DNA of 32,454 bases from Bacteroidota bacterium (GTDB lineage Bacteria; Bacteroidota; Ignavibacteria; Ignavibacteriales; Ignavibacteriaceae), in NCBI GenBank assembly GCA_023406915.1, contig JAEXTR010000268.1, positions 1-32,454 on the forward strand. Direction: 5' to 3'. Shown here piece after piece: positions 1 to 7,852 of the stretch (positions are counted from its first letter, which is position 1; each line of letters opens with the position of its first letter). The notes under the pieces were generated by a model, which made no database searches, was not told the origin of the DNA, and saw only the letters and a program-made list of their open reading frames with translations. Made by a program: the position numbers and the translations under genes.

Positions 1-204
1 CACCTGTACAGTTCTGCATTTATTGTGGAAAAGCAGGAGATGGCAGGCAATGTGCCTCAGCGATTCAAGCTGACGGGTGCCGGCTGGGGGCATGGCGTGG
101 GTATGTGTCAGATTGGTGCGGCTGTGATGGCTGAGAAGAATTATCTGTTTGATGAAATTCTGGCGCACTACTATAAACACTCCGCACTGAAGAGAGCTTA
201 TTAG
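1..204 (+). CDS. SpoIID/LytB-domain protein, C-terminal fragment
   Basis: The open frame runs in from the left edge and stops with TAG at 202-204, giving the last 67 residues. It contains the motif GAGWGHGVGMCQIGA followed by a YYKHSAL-type ending, which is the characteristic C-terminus of SpoIID/LytB (PF08486) proteins. In spore formers SpoIID is a peptidoglycan lytic transglycosylase, and LytB relatives enhance amidases. In non-sporulating FCB bacteria the family is taken to be a cell-wall remodelling protein. The N-terminus, including any signal peptide, lies outside the window. The next gene starts one base after the stop, so the two are almost certainly co-transcribed. Confidence 0.85.
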   Translation, partial: HLYSSAFIVEKQEMAGNVPQRFKLTGAGWGHGVGMCQIGAAVMAEKNYLFDEILAHYYKHSALKRAY

Positions 205-205
205 G

Positions 206-1312
206 ATGCGGATACTGATTTCGTGCCTTTCACCAAGCTGGGGGGGCATGGAGATGTTCACGCTTACCACTGCAAAGGAATTGCAGGCAAGGGGGCATGT
301 GATATGTATCGCTGCCCCTGATGGTTCACGTCTGCTGGAGGAATCGGGAAAAGCCGGGATGACCGCAGTATCGTTCCCGAAGGCGAAGTATGTGGACCCT
401 GTGGGGGTGAGCAGGTTTATGAAGCTGCTGCGAAAAGAACAATTCGATATTATACACTCATCCTATTCAAAAGACCTGTGGCTGCTGGTGCCGGCTCTGA
501 AGCTGCTGAGGCTGGATACACCGCTCTTCCTAACCAAGCAGGTTGGTTCTTACATAGTAAAGAAAGATTTTCTCCACCGGGTTCTGTACCGGCGGGTAAC
601 GAAGGCACTGGCAATCAGCACGATAATAAAGAATAATCTGCTTGATACGTGTCCGCTTGAGCCGGACCAGATTGAGATGCTTTACAACGCAGTGGATACG
701 AAGCGGTTTGATCCGGACAAGATTGACCGTGCGACTGTACGAAGTGAATTGGGTTTGCGGGAGGATGAGCTGGTGATAGGGATGACAGCGAGATTCAGTC
801 CCGGTAAAGGACACGAGGAATTTCTGGAAGCGGCTGCGATGCTGAATGGCAAATATGAAAACCTCCGATTTATGATAGTGGGTGAGCCGAGCCGTGGTGA
901 GGATGCATATGGGGCATCCGTAAAAAAACTTGCTGAAGGATTGCAGTTAAAGAATGTGCTGTTTACCGGATACAGGAGTGATATACCTGAGATGATGGCT
1001 GCGATGGATGTGTTTGTGTTCCCGTCGCACTCAGAGGCGTTTGGTATTGCGCTGGTAGAGGCACTTTCCATGAGAAAGGCGACCGTTGCGGCAAATGCTG
1101 ACGGGGTGCTGGATATCATGGTAGACGGACAGACGGGGCTGCTCTTTCAGGTTAAGTCGGTCAAGGATCTGGCACAGAAGATCTCCCAGATGATTGACAA
1201 TCCAGGGACAAGGACAGATTATGGCATTGCTGCGCGGGAGCGTGTAAAGGAAGTATTTGACCTGCCGATCATTATGGAGCGGCTGATTATGTTGTATCAA
1301 TCGGTTTTGTGA
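206..1312 (+). CDS. Glycosyltransferase family 4 (GT-B fold)
   Basis: The product has 368 residues, a usual length for a GT4 enzyme. The N-terminal Rossmann half begins MRILIS and carries the acceptor-side GG loop (SWGGMEMFT, residues 11-19). The C-terminal half begins around residue 185 (VIGMTARFSPGKGHEEFLEAA) and has the donor-binding signature SEAFGIALVEAL near residues 274-285, with the E-x7-E spacing of retaining GT4 enzymes. It should transfer a sugar from a nucleotide-sugar donor on the cytoplasmic face during glycan or LPS synthesis, but the substrate cannot be read from sequence. The ATG lies one base after the upstream stop, and a phosphatase gene follows after 6 bases. A run of seven G (240-246) lies at the 5' end. 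Confidence 0.9.
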   Translation: MRILISCLSPSWGGMEMFTLTTAKELQARGHVICIAAPDGSRLLEESGKAGMTAVSFPKAKYVDPVGVSRFMKLLRKEQFDIIHSSYSKDLWLLVPALKLLRLDTPLFLTKQVGSYIVKKDFLHRVLYRRVTKALAISTIIKNNLLDTCPLEPDQIEMLYNAVDTKRFDPDKIDRATVRSELGLREDELVIGMTARFSPGKGHEEFLEAAAMLNGKYENLRFMIVGEPSRGEDAYGASVKKLAEGLQLKNVLFTGYRSDIPEMMAAMDVFVFPSHSEAFGIALVEALSMRKATVAANADGVLDIMVDGQTGLLFQVKSVKDLAQKISQMIDNPGTRTDYGIAARERVKEVFDLPIIMERLIMLYQSVL

Positions 1313-1318
1313 GGTCTT

Positions 1319-2089
1319 ATGACAGCTGATCAGGAGTTTAAGGATTTTTCGAAGCTACTGGCTGAAGAGAGCGGTGCAATAATCAGGAAATATTTCCGTA
1401 CAGCGTACCATATTGATGCAAAGCAGGATACTTCCCCTGTAACGATCGCCGACCGAAAGGCAGAAGAAAAACTGAGAGTGCTGATTATGAAGCATTATCC
1501 TGACCATGGGATTATTGGTGAGGAGTTCGGGATACATAAGCCGGATGCTGAGTTTCAGTGGATACTGGACCCGATTGACGGTACAAAAAGTTTTATTGCC
1601 GGTGCGCAGACTTTTGGTACGCTGATTGGGCTTTGTTATCAGAGTGAGCCGATCCTGGGTGTGATTCACCAACCAATATTGAGAGAGTTTTATATTGGTG
1701 ACAATAGTACTGCATCACTGAATGGTATGCCTATCAGGATCAGGGAGTGCAACAGATTGCAGGATGCACTGCTGTTGGTGACCGATCATCTTCACTTTGA
1801 GCGGTATCAGCCGGATGCGCAGTTTGAACAGCTGATCAGGAGTGTGAAGCTGTACCGGATGTGGGGAGACTGTTATGGCTATGCCATGGTGGCGTCGGGC
1901 ATGGCTGATATTATGATCGACCCTATTATGAATATATGGGATACAGTGGCGCTACTTCCCATCGTTCGTGGTGCCGGTGGCGTGATTACTGGGCTTGATG
2001 GTGGCGATCCGGTGAGTGCGGGTTCAACCATTGCCACAAATAAAGCATTACTGCCGCAGGTGCTTGATCTGCTCTATCCTGAAGGTTAG
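1319..2089 (+). CDS. hisN: Inositol monophosphatase-family phosphatase, HisN-like
   Basis: This is a 256-residue member of the Mg-dependent, Li-sensitive inositol monophosphatase superfamily. Metal-site motifs are visible: GEEFG (67-71), WILDPIDGTKSF (81-92) and WDTVALLPIVRGAGG near residue 208. The DPIDGTKSF-x-G-x-QTFGTLIGL form resembles HisN-type histidinol-phosphate phosphatases more than CysQ, so histidinol phosphate is the first guess. Inositol phosphate or another sugar phosphate is possible, because no other his genes are in view and the neighbour is a glycosyltransferase. It lies 6 bases downstream of the GT4 gene, probably in one transcript. Its TAG stop overlaps the stop of the convergent gene by four bases. 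Confidence 0.8.
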   Translation: MTADQEFKDFSKLLAEESGAIIRKYFRTAYHIDAKQDTSPVTIADRKAEEKLRVLIMKHYPDHGIIGEEFGIHKPDAEFQWILDPIDGTKSFIAGAQTFGTLIGLCYQSEPILGVIHQPILREFYIGDNSTASLNGMPIRIRECNRLQDALLLVTDHLHFERYQPDAQFEQLIRSVKLYRMWGDCYGYAMVASGMADIMIDPIMNIWDTVALLPIVRGAGGVITGLDGGDPVSAGSTIATNKALLPQVLDLLYPEG

Positions 2090-2850
2090 TGCAGGAATAC
2101 AAAATAAACTGCTGATACTATTGCAGTAATCAGTACCACGAGTTTTGAATAGCGGGGCGGTGTGAAGGCGCAGACCGTTGCGGTAATCCAGAGCAATGGG
2201 AGTACCAGGTACGCTGGGTTGAATACTGTCATTATTGGAAGCACTTTGGTGCCAATGGCGCCGAGTTCATAACTTATCTTTACAGGGGCAACAACAATAC
2301 CGTTCAAAATAAACGCAATGGAAGTCCAGATGCTGTATCTTTTATGGTGTGGCTTCTCATTAAAATATTCCAGACCAGTTCTGATTGCCAGAATCATTCC
2401 CCCAAACAGTGTAAGCAGAAAAACGACCGAGATAATGGTTGATACTTTTCCAAGGAAGAGGAGTGTCACCGGACCTGTAGAGGGGAGTTGTTTTTCTTCA
2501 GCCTTACTTTTCAGTGAGACGAAGTAGGAGATTTTTGTCTCAGGTTTTTGGGGAGGGATTGAGGCAGTCAGCATTTCACCCTGGAAAGTCATGGGGACTA
2601 TTGAGTCTGTAACGCCTGTGCCTTCCACACGGTAGTGAAGCGCAGCATCTACGTTGTGGTTATCACTTCTGACGATGACCGTATGGGCGGTGTCAGTCCT
2701 GACGATGCGTTCGAACCGGAAGGTGACTTTTTTGTTTTCTATACTGAGCGTACCGGTAACCGGGTAGTTGGGGTCGGTAGAAATCTGTAAGAAACCAATG
2801 ACATTAATTATAAAGAATGTGCCTATCCAGAGTAACAGGACTTTTTTCAT
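2086..2850 (-). CDS. Membrane protein of unknown function
   Basis: The 254-residue product is not a family I recognise. It has an N-terminal hydrophobic segment (residues 4-21), then a roughly 100-residue polar stretch rich in beta-prone residues (TGTLSIENKKVTFRFERIV, then HYRVEGTGVTDS), probably periplasmic. Four hydrophobic helices follow at about 127-155, 170-190, 200-225 and 230-253. The layout suggests an anchored extracytoplasmic beta-sandwich followed by a membrane bundle. The gene is alone on its strand, convergent with the phosphatase (shared TTAG at the stops) and divergent from the esterase. A function cannot be proposed. Confidence 0.7.
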   Translation of the reverse strand: MKKVLLLWIGTFFIINVIGFLQISTDPNYPVTGTLSIENKKVTFRFERIVRTDTAHTVIVRSDNHNVDAALHYRVEGTGVTDSIVPMTFQGEMLTASIPPQKPETKISYFVSLKSKAEEKQLPSTGPVTLLFLGKVSTIISVVFLLTLFGGMILAIRTGLEYFNEKPHHKRYSIWTSIAFILNGIVVAPVKISYELGAIGTKVLPIMTVFNPAYLVLPLLWITATVCAFTPPRYSKLVVLITAIVSAVYFVFLH

Positions 2851-2909
2851 AGTGCAATCCGGGGAATAAACCTGACAGAATTAAAAAGGAACAACTAACA
2901 ATATACCGC

Positions 2910-2938
2910 TTGATTTTTGAAAAATTGTAATATCTTTG
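2910..2938 (+). promoter_or_regulatory. Bacteroidota-type promoter for the esterase gene
   Basis: TTG at 2910-2912, an 18-base spacer, then TATCTTTG at 2931-2938, a perfect TAnnTTTG box. The box ends 33 bases before the ATG at 2972. The spacer is one or two bases shorter than the 19-20 seen in the other candidates in this window. Confidence 0.55.
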
Positions 2939-2971
2939 CGGAGTGTTACTGAATCATCTCTTTGTATAACA

Positions 2972-3766
2972 ATGTCATTACCTAAAGAAGTTCGAAGACT
3001 CCTGACAAAAAATCAGGGGCGTGATTCCATCATCGGAACTGCGATACATCATAGTGAGTTTCGTTCCCGCTATGATTTGCTGCCGCGGAATGTGACTGTG
3101 TGGCTACCCCCTTCGTACGCTAAGAAGCGGGGGGAGCGGTATCCCGTGCTGTATATGCATGACGGGCAGAATCTGTTTGATCCGAAGACTTCTTATGCGG
3201 GTGTAGACTGGCGGGTTGATGAAACCATCACGAGTCTGGTGAAGGGAAATAAACTGGATGAGTGCATCGTTGTTGGTGTGCACAATACACCGGACCGGCT
3301 GGCTGAATACAGTATCTCTGAGAAGGGTATCTGGTACCAGAAATTTCTGGTGGAAGAGCTGAAACCGTTTATTGACAGCAACTACAGGACGAGGGTTGAG
3401 GCAGAGCACAATGCAGTGATGGGATCATCGATGGGGGGATTGTGTTCTCTGACGCTGGTGTGGCAGTATCCTGAGGTGTTTGGAAAGGCAGGCTGTCTTT
3501 CCAGTTCGTTCTATTATGGTGATAACGCTGTGTTTAAGATGATTGAATCAGATTATTCAGGGAAAAAGAAGATCAAGGTGTACCTTGACAGTGGTGAGGA
3601 TGGAAAATATGATGCGCAAAAAATGTTTTTGCTTCTCTCCCAAAAAGGGATGAGAATCGGGGATGACCTGGATTATTATTATGACCGCGGAGCTCAGCAC
3701 AATGAATCGTACTGGGCTGACAGACTTGCGCGACCGTTACTCTTTTTCTTTGAACGGAAGGATTAG
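2972..3766 (+). CDS. Alpha/beta-hydrolase, putative esterase (PF00756 type)
   Basis: From the ATG at 2972 the product has 264 residues. The frame is open to a TTG at 2936, but that codon lies inside the -7 promoter box, so the ATG is preferred. Visible motifs are YPVLYMHDGQNLFD, the nucleophile elbow GSSMGG (Ser near residue 153), an acid-loop candidate LDSGEDGKYD, and a late His in GAQHNESYWADRL. This is the esterase D/Fes-like esterase fold. Relatives hydrolyse acyl or feruloyl esters, siderophore esters or glycan acetyl groups, and the substrate here is unknown. No clear signal peptide is seen, so it is probably cytoplasmic. It converges with the SDR gene with a four-base stop overlap. Confidence 0.82.
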   Translation: MSLPKEVRRLLTKNQGRDSIIGTAIHHSEFRSRYDLLPRNVTVWLPPSYAKKRGERYPVLYMHDGQNLFDPKTSYAGVDWRVDETITSLVKGNKLDECIVVGVHNTPDRLAEYSISEKGIWYQKFLVEELKPFIDSNYRTRVEAEHNAVMGSSMGGLCSLTLVWQYPEVFGKAGCLSSSFYYGDNAVFKMIESDYSGKKKIKVYLDSGEDGKYDAQKMFLLLSQKGMRIGDDLDYYYDRGAQHNESYWADRLARPLLFFFERKD

Positions 3767-4527
3767 GGGTATTTACCTGCGACACGGTCAAAGAGCCACG
3801 TGGGCATCATTTTCAAGAGACCTGCGCCAAACTGCGTAGGTGCAGGGAAAGCGATAACCTTCCTGTTCTTTTCAATTCCATTGATGATGATTTGTGCTGC
3901 CTTGTCCGGTTCCATGAGCATTGGCATGGAAAATTCGTTTTTATCGGTCATAGGTGTGCGGACAAATCCTGGCTTCACGGTGAGGACTCTGATACCCTTC
4001 GGGGCAAGTTCCAGCCGCAATGCTTCCAGAAGTAATGAGAGTGCTGCCTTGCTGGCGCAGTAGGCACCGCTTTTGGGGAAGCCTCTGCCATCGGCAAGAC
4101 TGGAAACGCCAACGATGGTGCCACTTCCCTTTTGTATAAGAAGAGGAAGTAACTCATCAAGAATGTGCATTACGCCCATCACATTTACAGAGAAGACAGT
4201 AGCAACACTTGCGGAGGGATTGCTGATCAACGGTTCGCGTGAACTGATGGCTGCATTCAGGATTGAGATTGTGGGGTGGATACCTTCAGCGTGAAGGGCT
4301 GCGAAAAGGGTTCGTACAGCTGACTGGTCACTGACATCGCAGGGAAAAATAGAGACCTTGCAGTTTGCAGAGGTCAGATTGGTTTGCTGCGTGGCAAGAA
4401 TGCCGGCTGATCTGGCGACAAGGATCAGGTGACCGCAGCGACGGGAGAGTTGGTCAGCGAGTTGAAATCCAATGCCGGTGGAACTGCCGGTCAGGAGGAT
4501 TATGTCATTTTTCGTGATTTTAGGCAC
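3763..4527 (-). CDS. Short-chain dehydrogenase/reductase (SDR)
   Basis: This is a classical 254-residue SDR. It has the cofactor motif TGSSTGIG (13-20), the structural LNAAIS segment (near 90-95, in place of NNAG), a catalytic Ser in VGVSSLAD (about 142) and the YCASK motif (Tyr156, Lys160). It then has KPGFVRTPMT, typical of the cP1/DltE-like SDRs that act on lipid or fatty-acyl substrates. NAD(P)-dependent oxidoreduction is secure, but the substrate is not. The start codon is GTG (CAC on + at 4525-4527) with GAGGA about 8 bases upstream. That ribosome-binding sequence lies within a perfect 12-base palindrome (4529-4540). Confidence 0.85.
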   Translation of the reverse strand: MPKITKNDIILLTGSSTGIGFQLADQLSRRCGHLILVARSAGILATQQTNLTSANCKVSIFPCDVSDQSAVRTLFAALHAEGIHPTISILNAAISSREPLISNPSASVATVFSVNVMGVMHILDELLPLLIQKGSGTIVGVSSLADGRGFPKSGAYCASKAALSLLLEALRLELAPKGIRVLTVKPGFVRTPMTDKNEFSMPMLMEPDKAAQIIINGIEKNRKVIAFPAPTQFGAGLLKMMPTWLFDRVAGKYP

Positions 4528-4582
4528 TGAGGAATTCCTCTATAGTTATCACAAATATTATACCATAAAAATACATATAGCA

Positions 4583-4613
4583 TTGTATAAATAAAACCGA
4601 TTAATTATTTTTG
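4583..4613 (+). promoter_or_regulatory. Bacteroidota-type promoter for the DUF3109-rpoN-hslVU run
   Basis: TTG at 4583-4585, exactly 20 bases of spacer, then TATTTTTG at 4606-4613, matching TAnnTTTG fully. The box ends 19 bases before the ATG at 4633, leaving a leader of roughly 13 bases. Confidence 0.65.
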
Positions 4614-4632
4614 GCATAATTATTGGAAGAGT

Positions 4633-5217
4633 ATGCTAATACCAAAAATATACGACGTTGAAGGCATTGAAGTAAGAGAAGATGTCTTTACAAAAAAGTT
4701 TGCCTGTGATCTGCTGGCATGCAAGGGTGCGTGCTGTACCTTTGAATCCGACTTTGGTGCACCCATCCGTGAAGAAGAGATTGATGCAATAGAGAAGACA
4801 CTGCCGCAGGTTTTGCCAGATTTACCTGAAGAGCACCGTGCCATTATTGAACGGGACGGGTTCTATGAGGTAAAGAGCGGTGAACTATTATTGCGCAGTT
4901 ATGAGAAGCGTGCCTGTGTTTTTGTGAGGTACGAGGGAGATATAGCCAAATGCGCAATTGAGCAGGCGTATTTTGCCGGAAGGGTTGAGTTCAGGAAACC
5001 GATTTCATGCCACTTATTCCCAATCAGGATTACCAGATTCGGGAAGGCAATACTGAGGTTCGAAGAGTTTTCTGAATGCAAACCAGCTCTTTCACGGGGC
5101 GAATCGGAGAACATACGGTTGGTAACATTTGTAAAAGATTCACTGGTGCGTGAGTACGGTGAAGAGTGGTATGAGTCATTTATGGCACAAGCAAGGAGGA
5201 TTCATGCTGTCGATTAG
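4633..5217 (+). CDS. DUF3109-family cysteine-rich protein
   Basis: The 194-residue product matches the DUF3109 pattern common in Bacteroidota. It has an early cysteine cluster CDLLACKGACC (about residues 26-36), then GAPI-EEEI, then AKCAIEQAY, KPISCHLFPIRI, SECKPAL and the terminal REYGEEWYE. The conserved cysteines suggest a bound metal or Fe-S cluster, as in the related YkgJ/zinc-iron-chelating families, but the function is not established. A well-formed promoter lies directly upstream. Its last 14 bases overlap the start of rpoN, so the two are translationally linked. Confidence 0.85.
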   Translation: MLIPKIYDVEGIEVREDVFTKKFACDLLACKGACCTFESDFGAPIREEEIDAIEKTLPQVLPDLPEEHRAIIERDGFYEVKSGELLLRSYEKRACVFVRYEGDIAKCAIEQAYFAGRVEFRKPISCHLFPIRITRFGKAILRFEEFSECKPALSRGESENIRLVTFVKDSLVREYGEEWYESFMAQARRIHAVD

Positions 5218-6664
5218 TCAAAGGCTTGCCCAAACACAAAAGCTTTCACCCCAACAGATACAATACCAGAAGCTGCTTCAGCTGAATACGATTGCCCTTG
5301 AACAGCGGATCAAGACAGAGCTGGAATTGAATTTCCTGCTGGAGGAAGAGCTTGATCTGCATCAGGACACTGAAGAAAAAGAGAGTGATATCGATTCTGA
5401 TTCGTACGGTGATGATGATTTTGAAGAAAGCTCGGGGGATAATGAGTTTTCGCTTTCGGACTACATGAATGATGATGAGTATTTTCCAGAAGTGCCGGGA
5501 AAACAGAGCCGGGATGATGAGAGTTACGCACCGGTGGCGCCATCACGGGTGAGTCTGAGTGAGCACCTGATGGAACAGTTATCGTATCTGGATGTGGATG
5601 ATAATCTGGTACGGCTTGGTGAAGAGATCATTGGCAATCTGGATGAAGACGGATATCTGAAGCAGGATATCCGGGTACTGGTTGACGAACTGAGGGTACT
5701 GGATCAGATCGATATTCCGCTTGAAAAGGCAGAATGGCTGCTGAAATCAATTCAGGTTTTTGATCCTGTGGGGATTGCAAGCCGGAATCTGAAGGAGTGT
5801 TTGCTGGTTCAGCTGCAGAACTCGTCGTATGATCCGTATTACAGCTATCTGGCAGAGCAGATGCTAAAGGAGCATTTTGAAGATTTCACGCTGAAACGGT
5901 ATGATGCGCTCAGGAACAAGATGCAGCTAAGTCAGGAGACCCTGCGGTCTGTGCTGGATATTATTCAGCGGCTGAATCCCAAGCCGGGTGAAGGAAATAT
6001 CACGGATGCGGAATCGAATCAGATTATTCCCGATTTTATTATTGAGAAGGATAATGAAGATTTTATTGTTTCATTAAATGACCGTTCGCTTCCTTCGGTA
6101 ACCGTCAGCAGAACCTATCTGGAAATGCTGCAGCAGAACAAGGGAAAGCGGAGTCAGAGCCCGAGAGAGAAGAACACGTACAAGTTTCTGCGTGAGAAGT
6201 TTGAATCTGCACGCTGGTTTATTGCGTGTATAGAACAGCGGCGTGAAACACTGCTGAAGGTAATGCGCTCCATCCTTGAGCGGCAGTATGAGTTTTTTGA
6301 CCGGGGACCAAAGTGGCTGAAGCCCATGATTTACAAGGATGTGGCTGAGGATATCAATATGGATATTTCCACCATTAGCCGGGTGGTGAATGGCAAGTAT
6401 GTACAGAGTCCGATGGGCATCCACGAACTGAAATACTTTTTCAGTGAGGGGTTGAGTACAGAGTCGGGTGAAGAGGTTTCCAACAAGCAGATCAAGGAGC
6501 GGATCAAGGAAATCATTGAGGAAGAGAATAAATCACAGCCGCTGAGTGATGACAGCATTGCAGATATGCTGAAAGAAGAGGGTGTTCACATTGCCCGCAG
6601 AACGGTTGCGAAGTACCGTGAACAGCTGCGGTTGCCGGTAGCGCGGTTGCGCAAAGAGTTGTGA
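5204..6664 (+). CDS. rpoN: RNA polymerase sigma-54 factor RpoN
   Basis: The 486-residue product is a full-length sigma-54. Region I is the Gln/Leu-rich start MLSISQRLAQTQKLSPQQIQ. Region II is a strongly acidic linker (about residues 45-105). The core-binding domain follows, and the C-terminus carries the helix-turn-helix segment (VAEDINMDISTISRVVNGKYVQSP) and the RpoN box ARRTVAKYRE (464-473) that reads the -24 element. The frame is open to an earlier GTG at 5150, but AAGGAGGA at 5193-5200 sits just before the ATG at 5204 and region I begins there. It overlaps DUF3109 by 14 bases and abuts the methyltransferase-like gene through TGATG. No sigma-54 activator gene is in this window. Confidence 0.96.
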   Translation: MLSISQRLAQTQKLSPQQIQYQKLLQLNTIALEQRIKTELELNFLLEEELDLHQDTEEKESDIDSDSYGDDDFEESSGDNEFSLSDYMNDDEYFPEVPGKQSRDDESYAPVAPSRVSLSEHLMEQLSYLDVDDNLVRLGEEIIGNLDEDGYLKQDIRVLVDELRVLDQIDIPLEKAEWLLKSIQVFDPVGIASRNLKECLLVQLQNSSYDPYYSYLAEQMLKEHFEDFTLKRYDALRNKMQLSQETLRSVLDIIQRLNPKPGEGNITDAESNQIIPDFIIEKDNEDFIVSLNDRSLPSVTVSRTYLEMLQQNKGKRSQSPREKNTYKFLREKFESARWFIACIEQRRETLLKVMRSILERQYEFFDRGPKWLKPMIYKDVAEDINMDISTISRVVNGKYVQSPMGIHELKYFFSEGLSTESGEEVSNKQIKERIKEIIEEENKSQPLSDDSIADMLKEEGVHIARRTVAKYREQLRLPVARLRKEL

Positions 6665-7296
6665 TGCTGTTTCTTGAATTGCTGTATGCAGTCTTTCTGT
6701 ATGTAGCGTTCGGTGCTTCCCACAGTTATCTGGCAGGGTTTCAGGTGAAGCAATGGGTGGCAGGGCGGTTTCCAGCCTGGATGCCGTATTACCGGGCACT
6801 TTATAATGTCGTGGCAATCGTTTCTTTTTTCTTCATTTTGTCAATGATGCCCAACCTTGACTATCCGGTGTATGATCTTCAGTATCCCCTTGATTTTTTG
6901 GTGCTGGTGCCGCAGTTTATCAGTCTGGGGTTGCTGGTGTGGACGGTCAGATATATTGACGTGATGGAGTTTGCGGGTATAGCGCAGATCATCAGACATT
7001 GGCGGCATCAGTATCGTACCGAAACACTGGATGAAGAGAGTGTACTGCGTATAAAGGGACCTTATAAAATTTCAAGACACCCCATCTATCTGTTCACAAT
7101 ACTATTCCTGGCATTCAGACCAGTGATGGATCTGCAGTATCTGGTGTTTCTGGTGAGCATCACCGCATACTTTTATATTGGGGCATTTTTTGAAGAGAAG
7201 CGTCTAACAACAATACATGGTAGCGCATATATGGCGTACCAGGAAACAACCCCGATGATTTTTCCGGGTTTTTTCTCATTTAAACGAATCAGGTAA
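6664..7296 (+). CDS. Integral membrane methyltransferase-like protein (ICMT/PEMT/NnrU type)
   Basis: The 210-residue product has about five or six hydrophobic helices. Near its C-terminus it carries GPYKISRHPIYLFTILF followed by FFEEKRLTTIHGSAYMAYQ. The RHPxY plus EE-L...Y-Y pattern marks the isoprenylcysteine carboxyl methyltransferase / phospholipid methyltransferase superfamily, where it binds S-adenosylmethionine at the membrane. The N-terminal half is also reminiscent of NnrU-like proteins. The substrate is unknown. The start may be ATG 6664 or GTG 6661, and either overlaps the rpoN stop. hslV begins 2 bases after its stop, so the gene sits inside an operon. Confidence 0.75.
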   Translation: MLFLELLYAVFLYVAFGASHSYLAGFQVKQWVAGRFPAWMPYYRALYNVVAIVSFFFILSMMPNLDYPVYDLQYPLDFLVLVPQFISLGLLVWTVRYIDVMEFAGIAQIIRHWRHQYRTETLDEESVLRIKGPYKISRHPIYLFTILFLAFRPVMDLQYLVFLVSITAYFYIGAFFEEKRLTTIHGSAYMAYQETTPMIFPGFFSFKRIR

Positions 7297-7298
7297 TT

Positions 7299-7844
7299 AT
7301 GGAACAAATGCATGCAACAACGATAATCGGTTTACTCCACAACGGCGAGGCTGCCCTGGGGGGAGACGGGCAGGTAACCCTTGGCAATACGGTGATGAAG
7401 CACAATGCAATGAAAGTAAGAAAGATTGCTAATGGAAAAGTATTGTGTGGTTTTGCCGGGGCATCAGCGGATGCTTTCACGCTGATGGAGCGGTTTGAGG
7501 ATAAACTGGAACAGTACCGGGGTAATGTGAACCGGGCTGCGGTAGAACTGGCAAAGGACTGGCGGACAGATAAGTACCTCAGAAAGCTGGAGGCGATGCT
7601 GGCAGTGATTTCGAAAGATCAGGCGCTGATCATTTCAGGTAATGGTGATGTGATAGAGCCGGGGGATAAGATTGTTGCGATAGGCTCAGGTGGAATGTAT
7701 GCGCTTGCAGCAGCAAAGATGCTGACCCGGTTCTCAGAACTCTCAGCGGCAGATATTGTGCGTGAATCGCTGAAAACAGCTGCCGAGATATGTATCTATA
7801 CCAATACCAATATTACGGTTGAAACCATAGAAGAACAGAAATAA
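7299..7844 (+). CDS. hslV: ATP-dependent protease subunit HslV
   Basis: The 181-residue product is the peptidase of the HslVU (ClpQY) complex. ATTIIG is the processing site: the Thr after Ala6 becomes the N-terminal nucleophile after removal of the leader. Other hallmarks are GGDGQVTLGNTVMKHNAMKVRK, a Gly-rich GFAGASADAFTL, GNGDVIEP and IGSGGMYALAAA. A second ATG at 7308 (MHATTIIG) would give the family's more usual short leader, so the true start is 7299 or 7308. Mature enzyme is the same in both cases. hslU follows after 8 bases and supplies the unfoldase ring. Confidence 0.97.
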   Translation: MEQMHATTIIGLLHNGEAALGGDGQVTLGNTVMKHNAMKVRKIANGKVLCGFAGASADAFTLMERFEDKLEQYRGNVNRAAVELAKDWRTDKYLRKLEAMLAVISKDQALIISGNGDVIEPGDKIVAIGSGGMYALAAAKMLTRFSELSAADIVRESLKTAAEICIYTNTNITVETIEEQK

Positions 7845-7852
7845 GGATTGAA

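Noticed and set aside
4529..4540. Perfect palindrome GAGGAATTCCTC considered as an operator
   Set aside because: Its left part on the minus strand is the ribosome-binding site of the SDR gene, which can explain half the symmetry; 12 bases alone is weak evidence.
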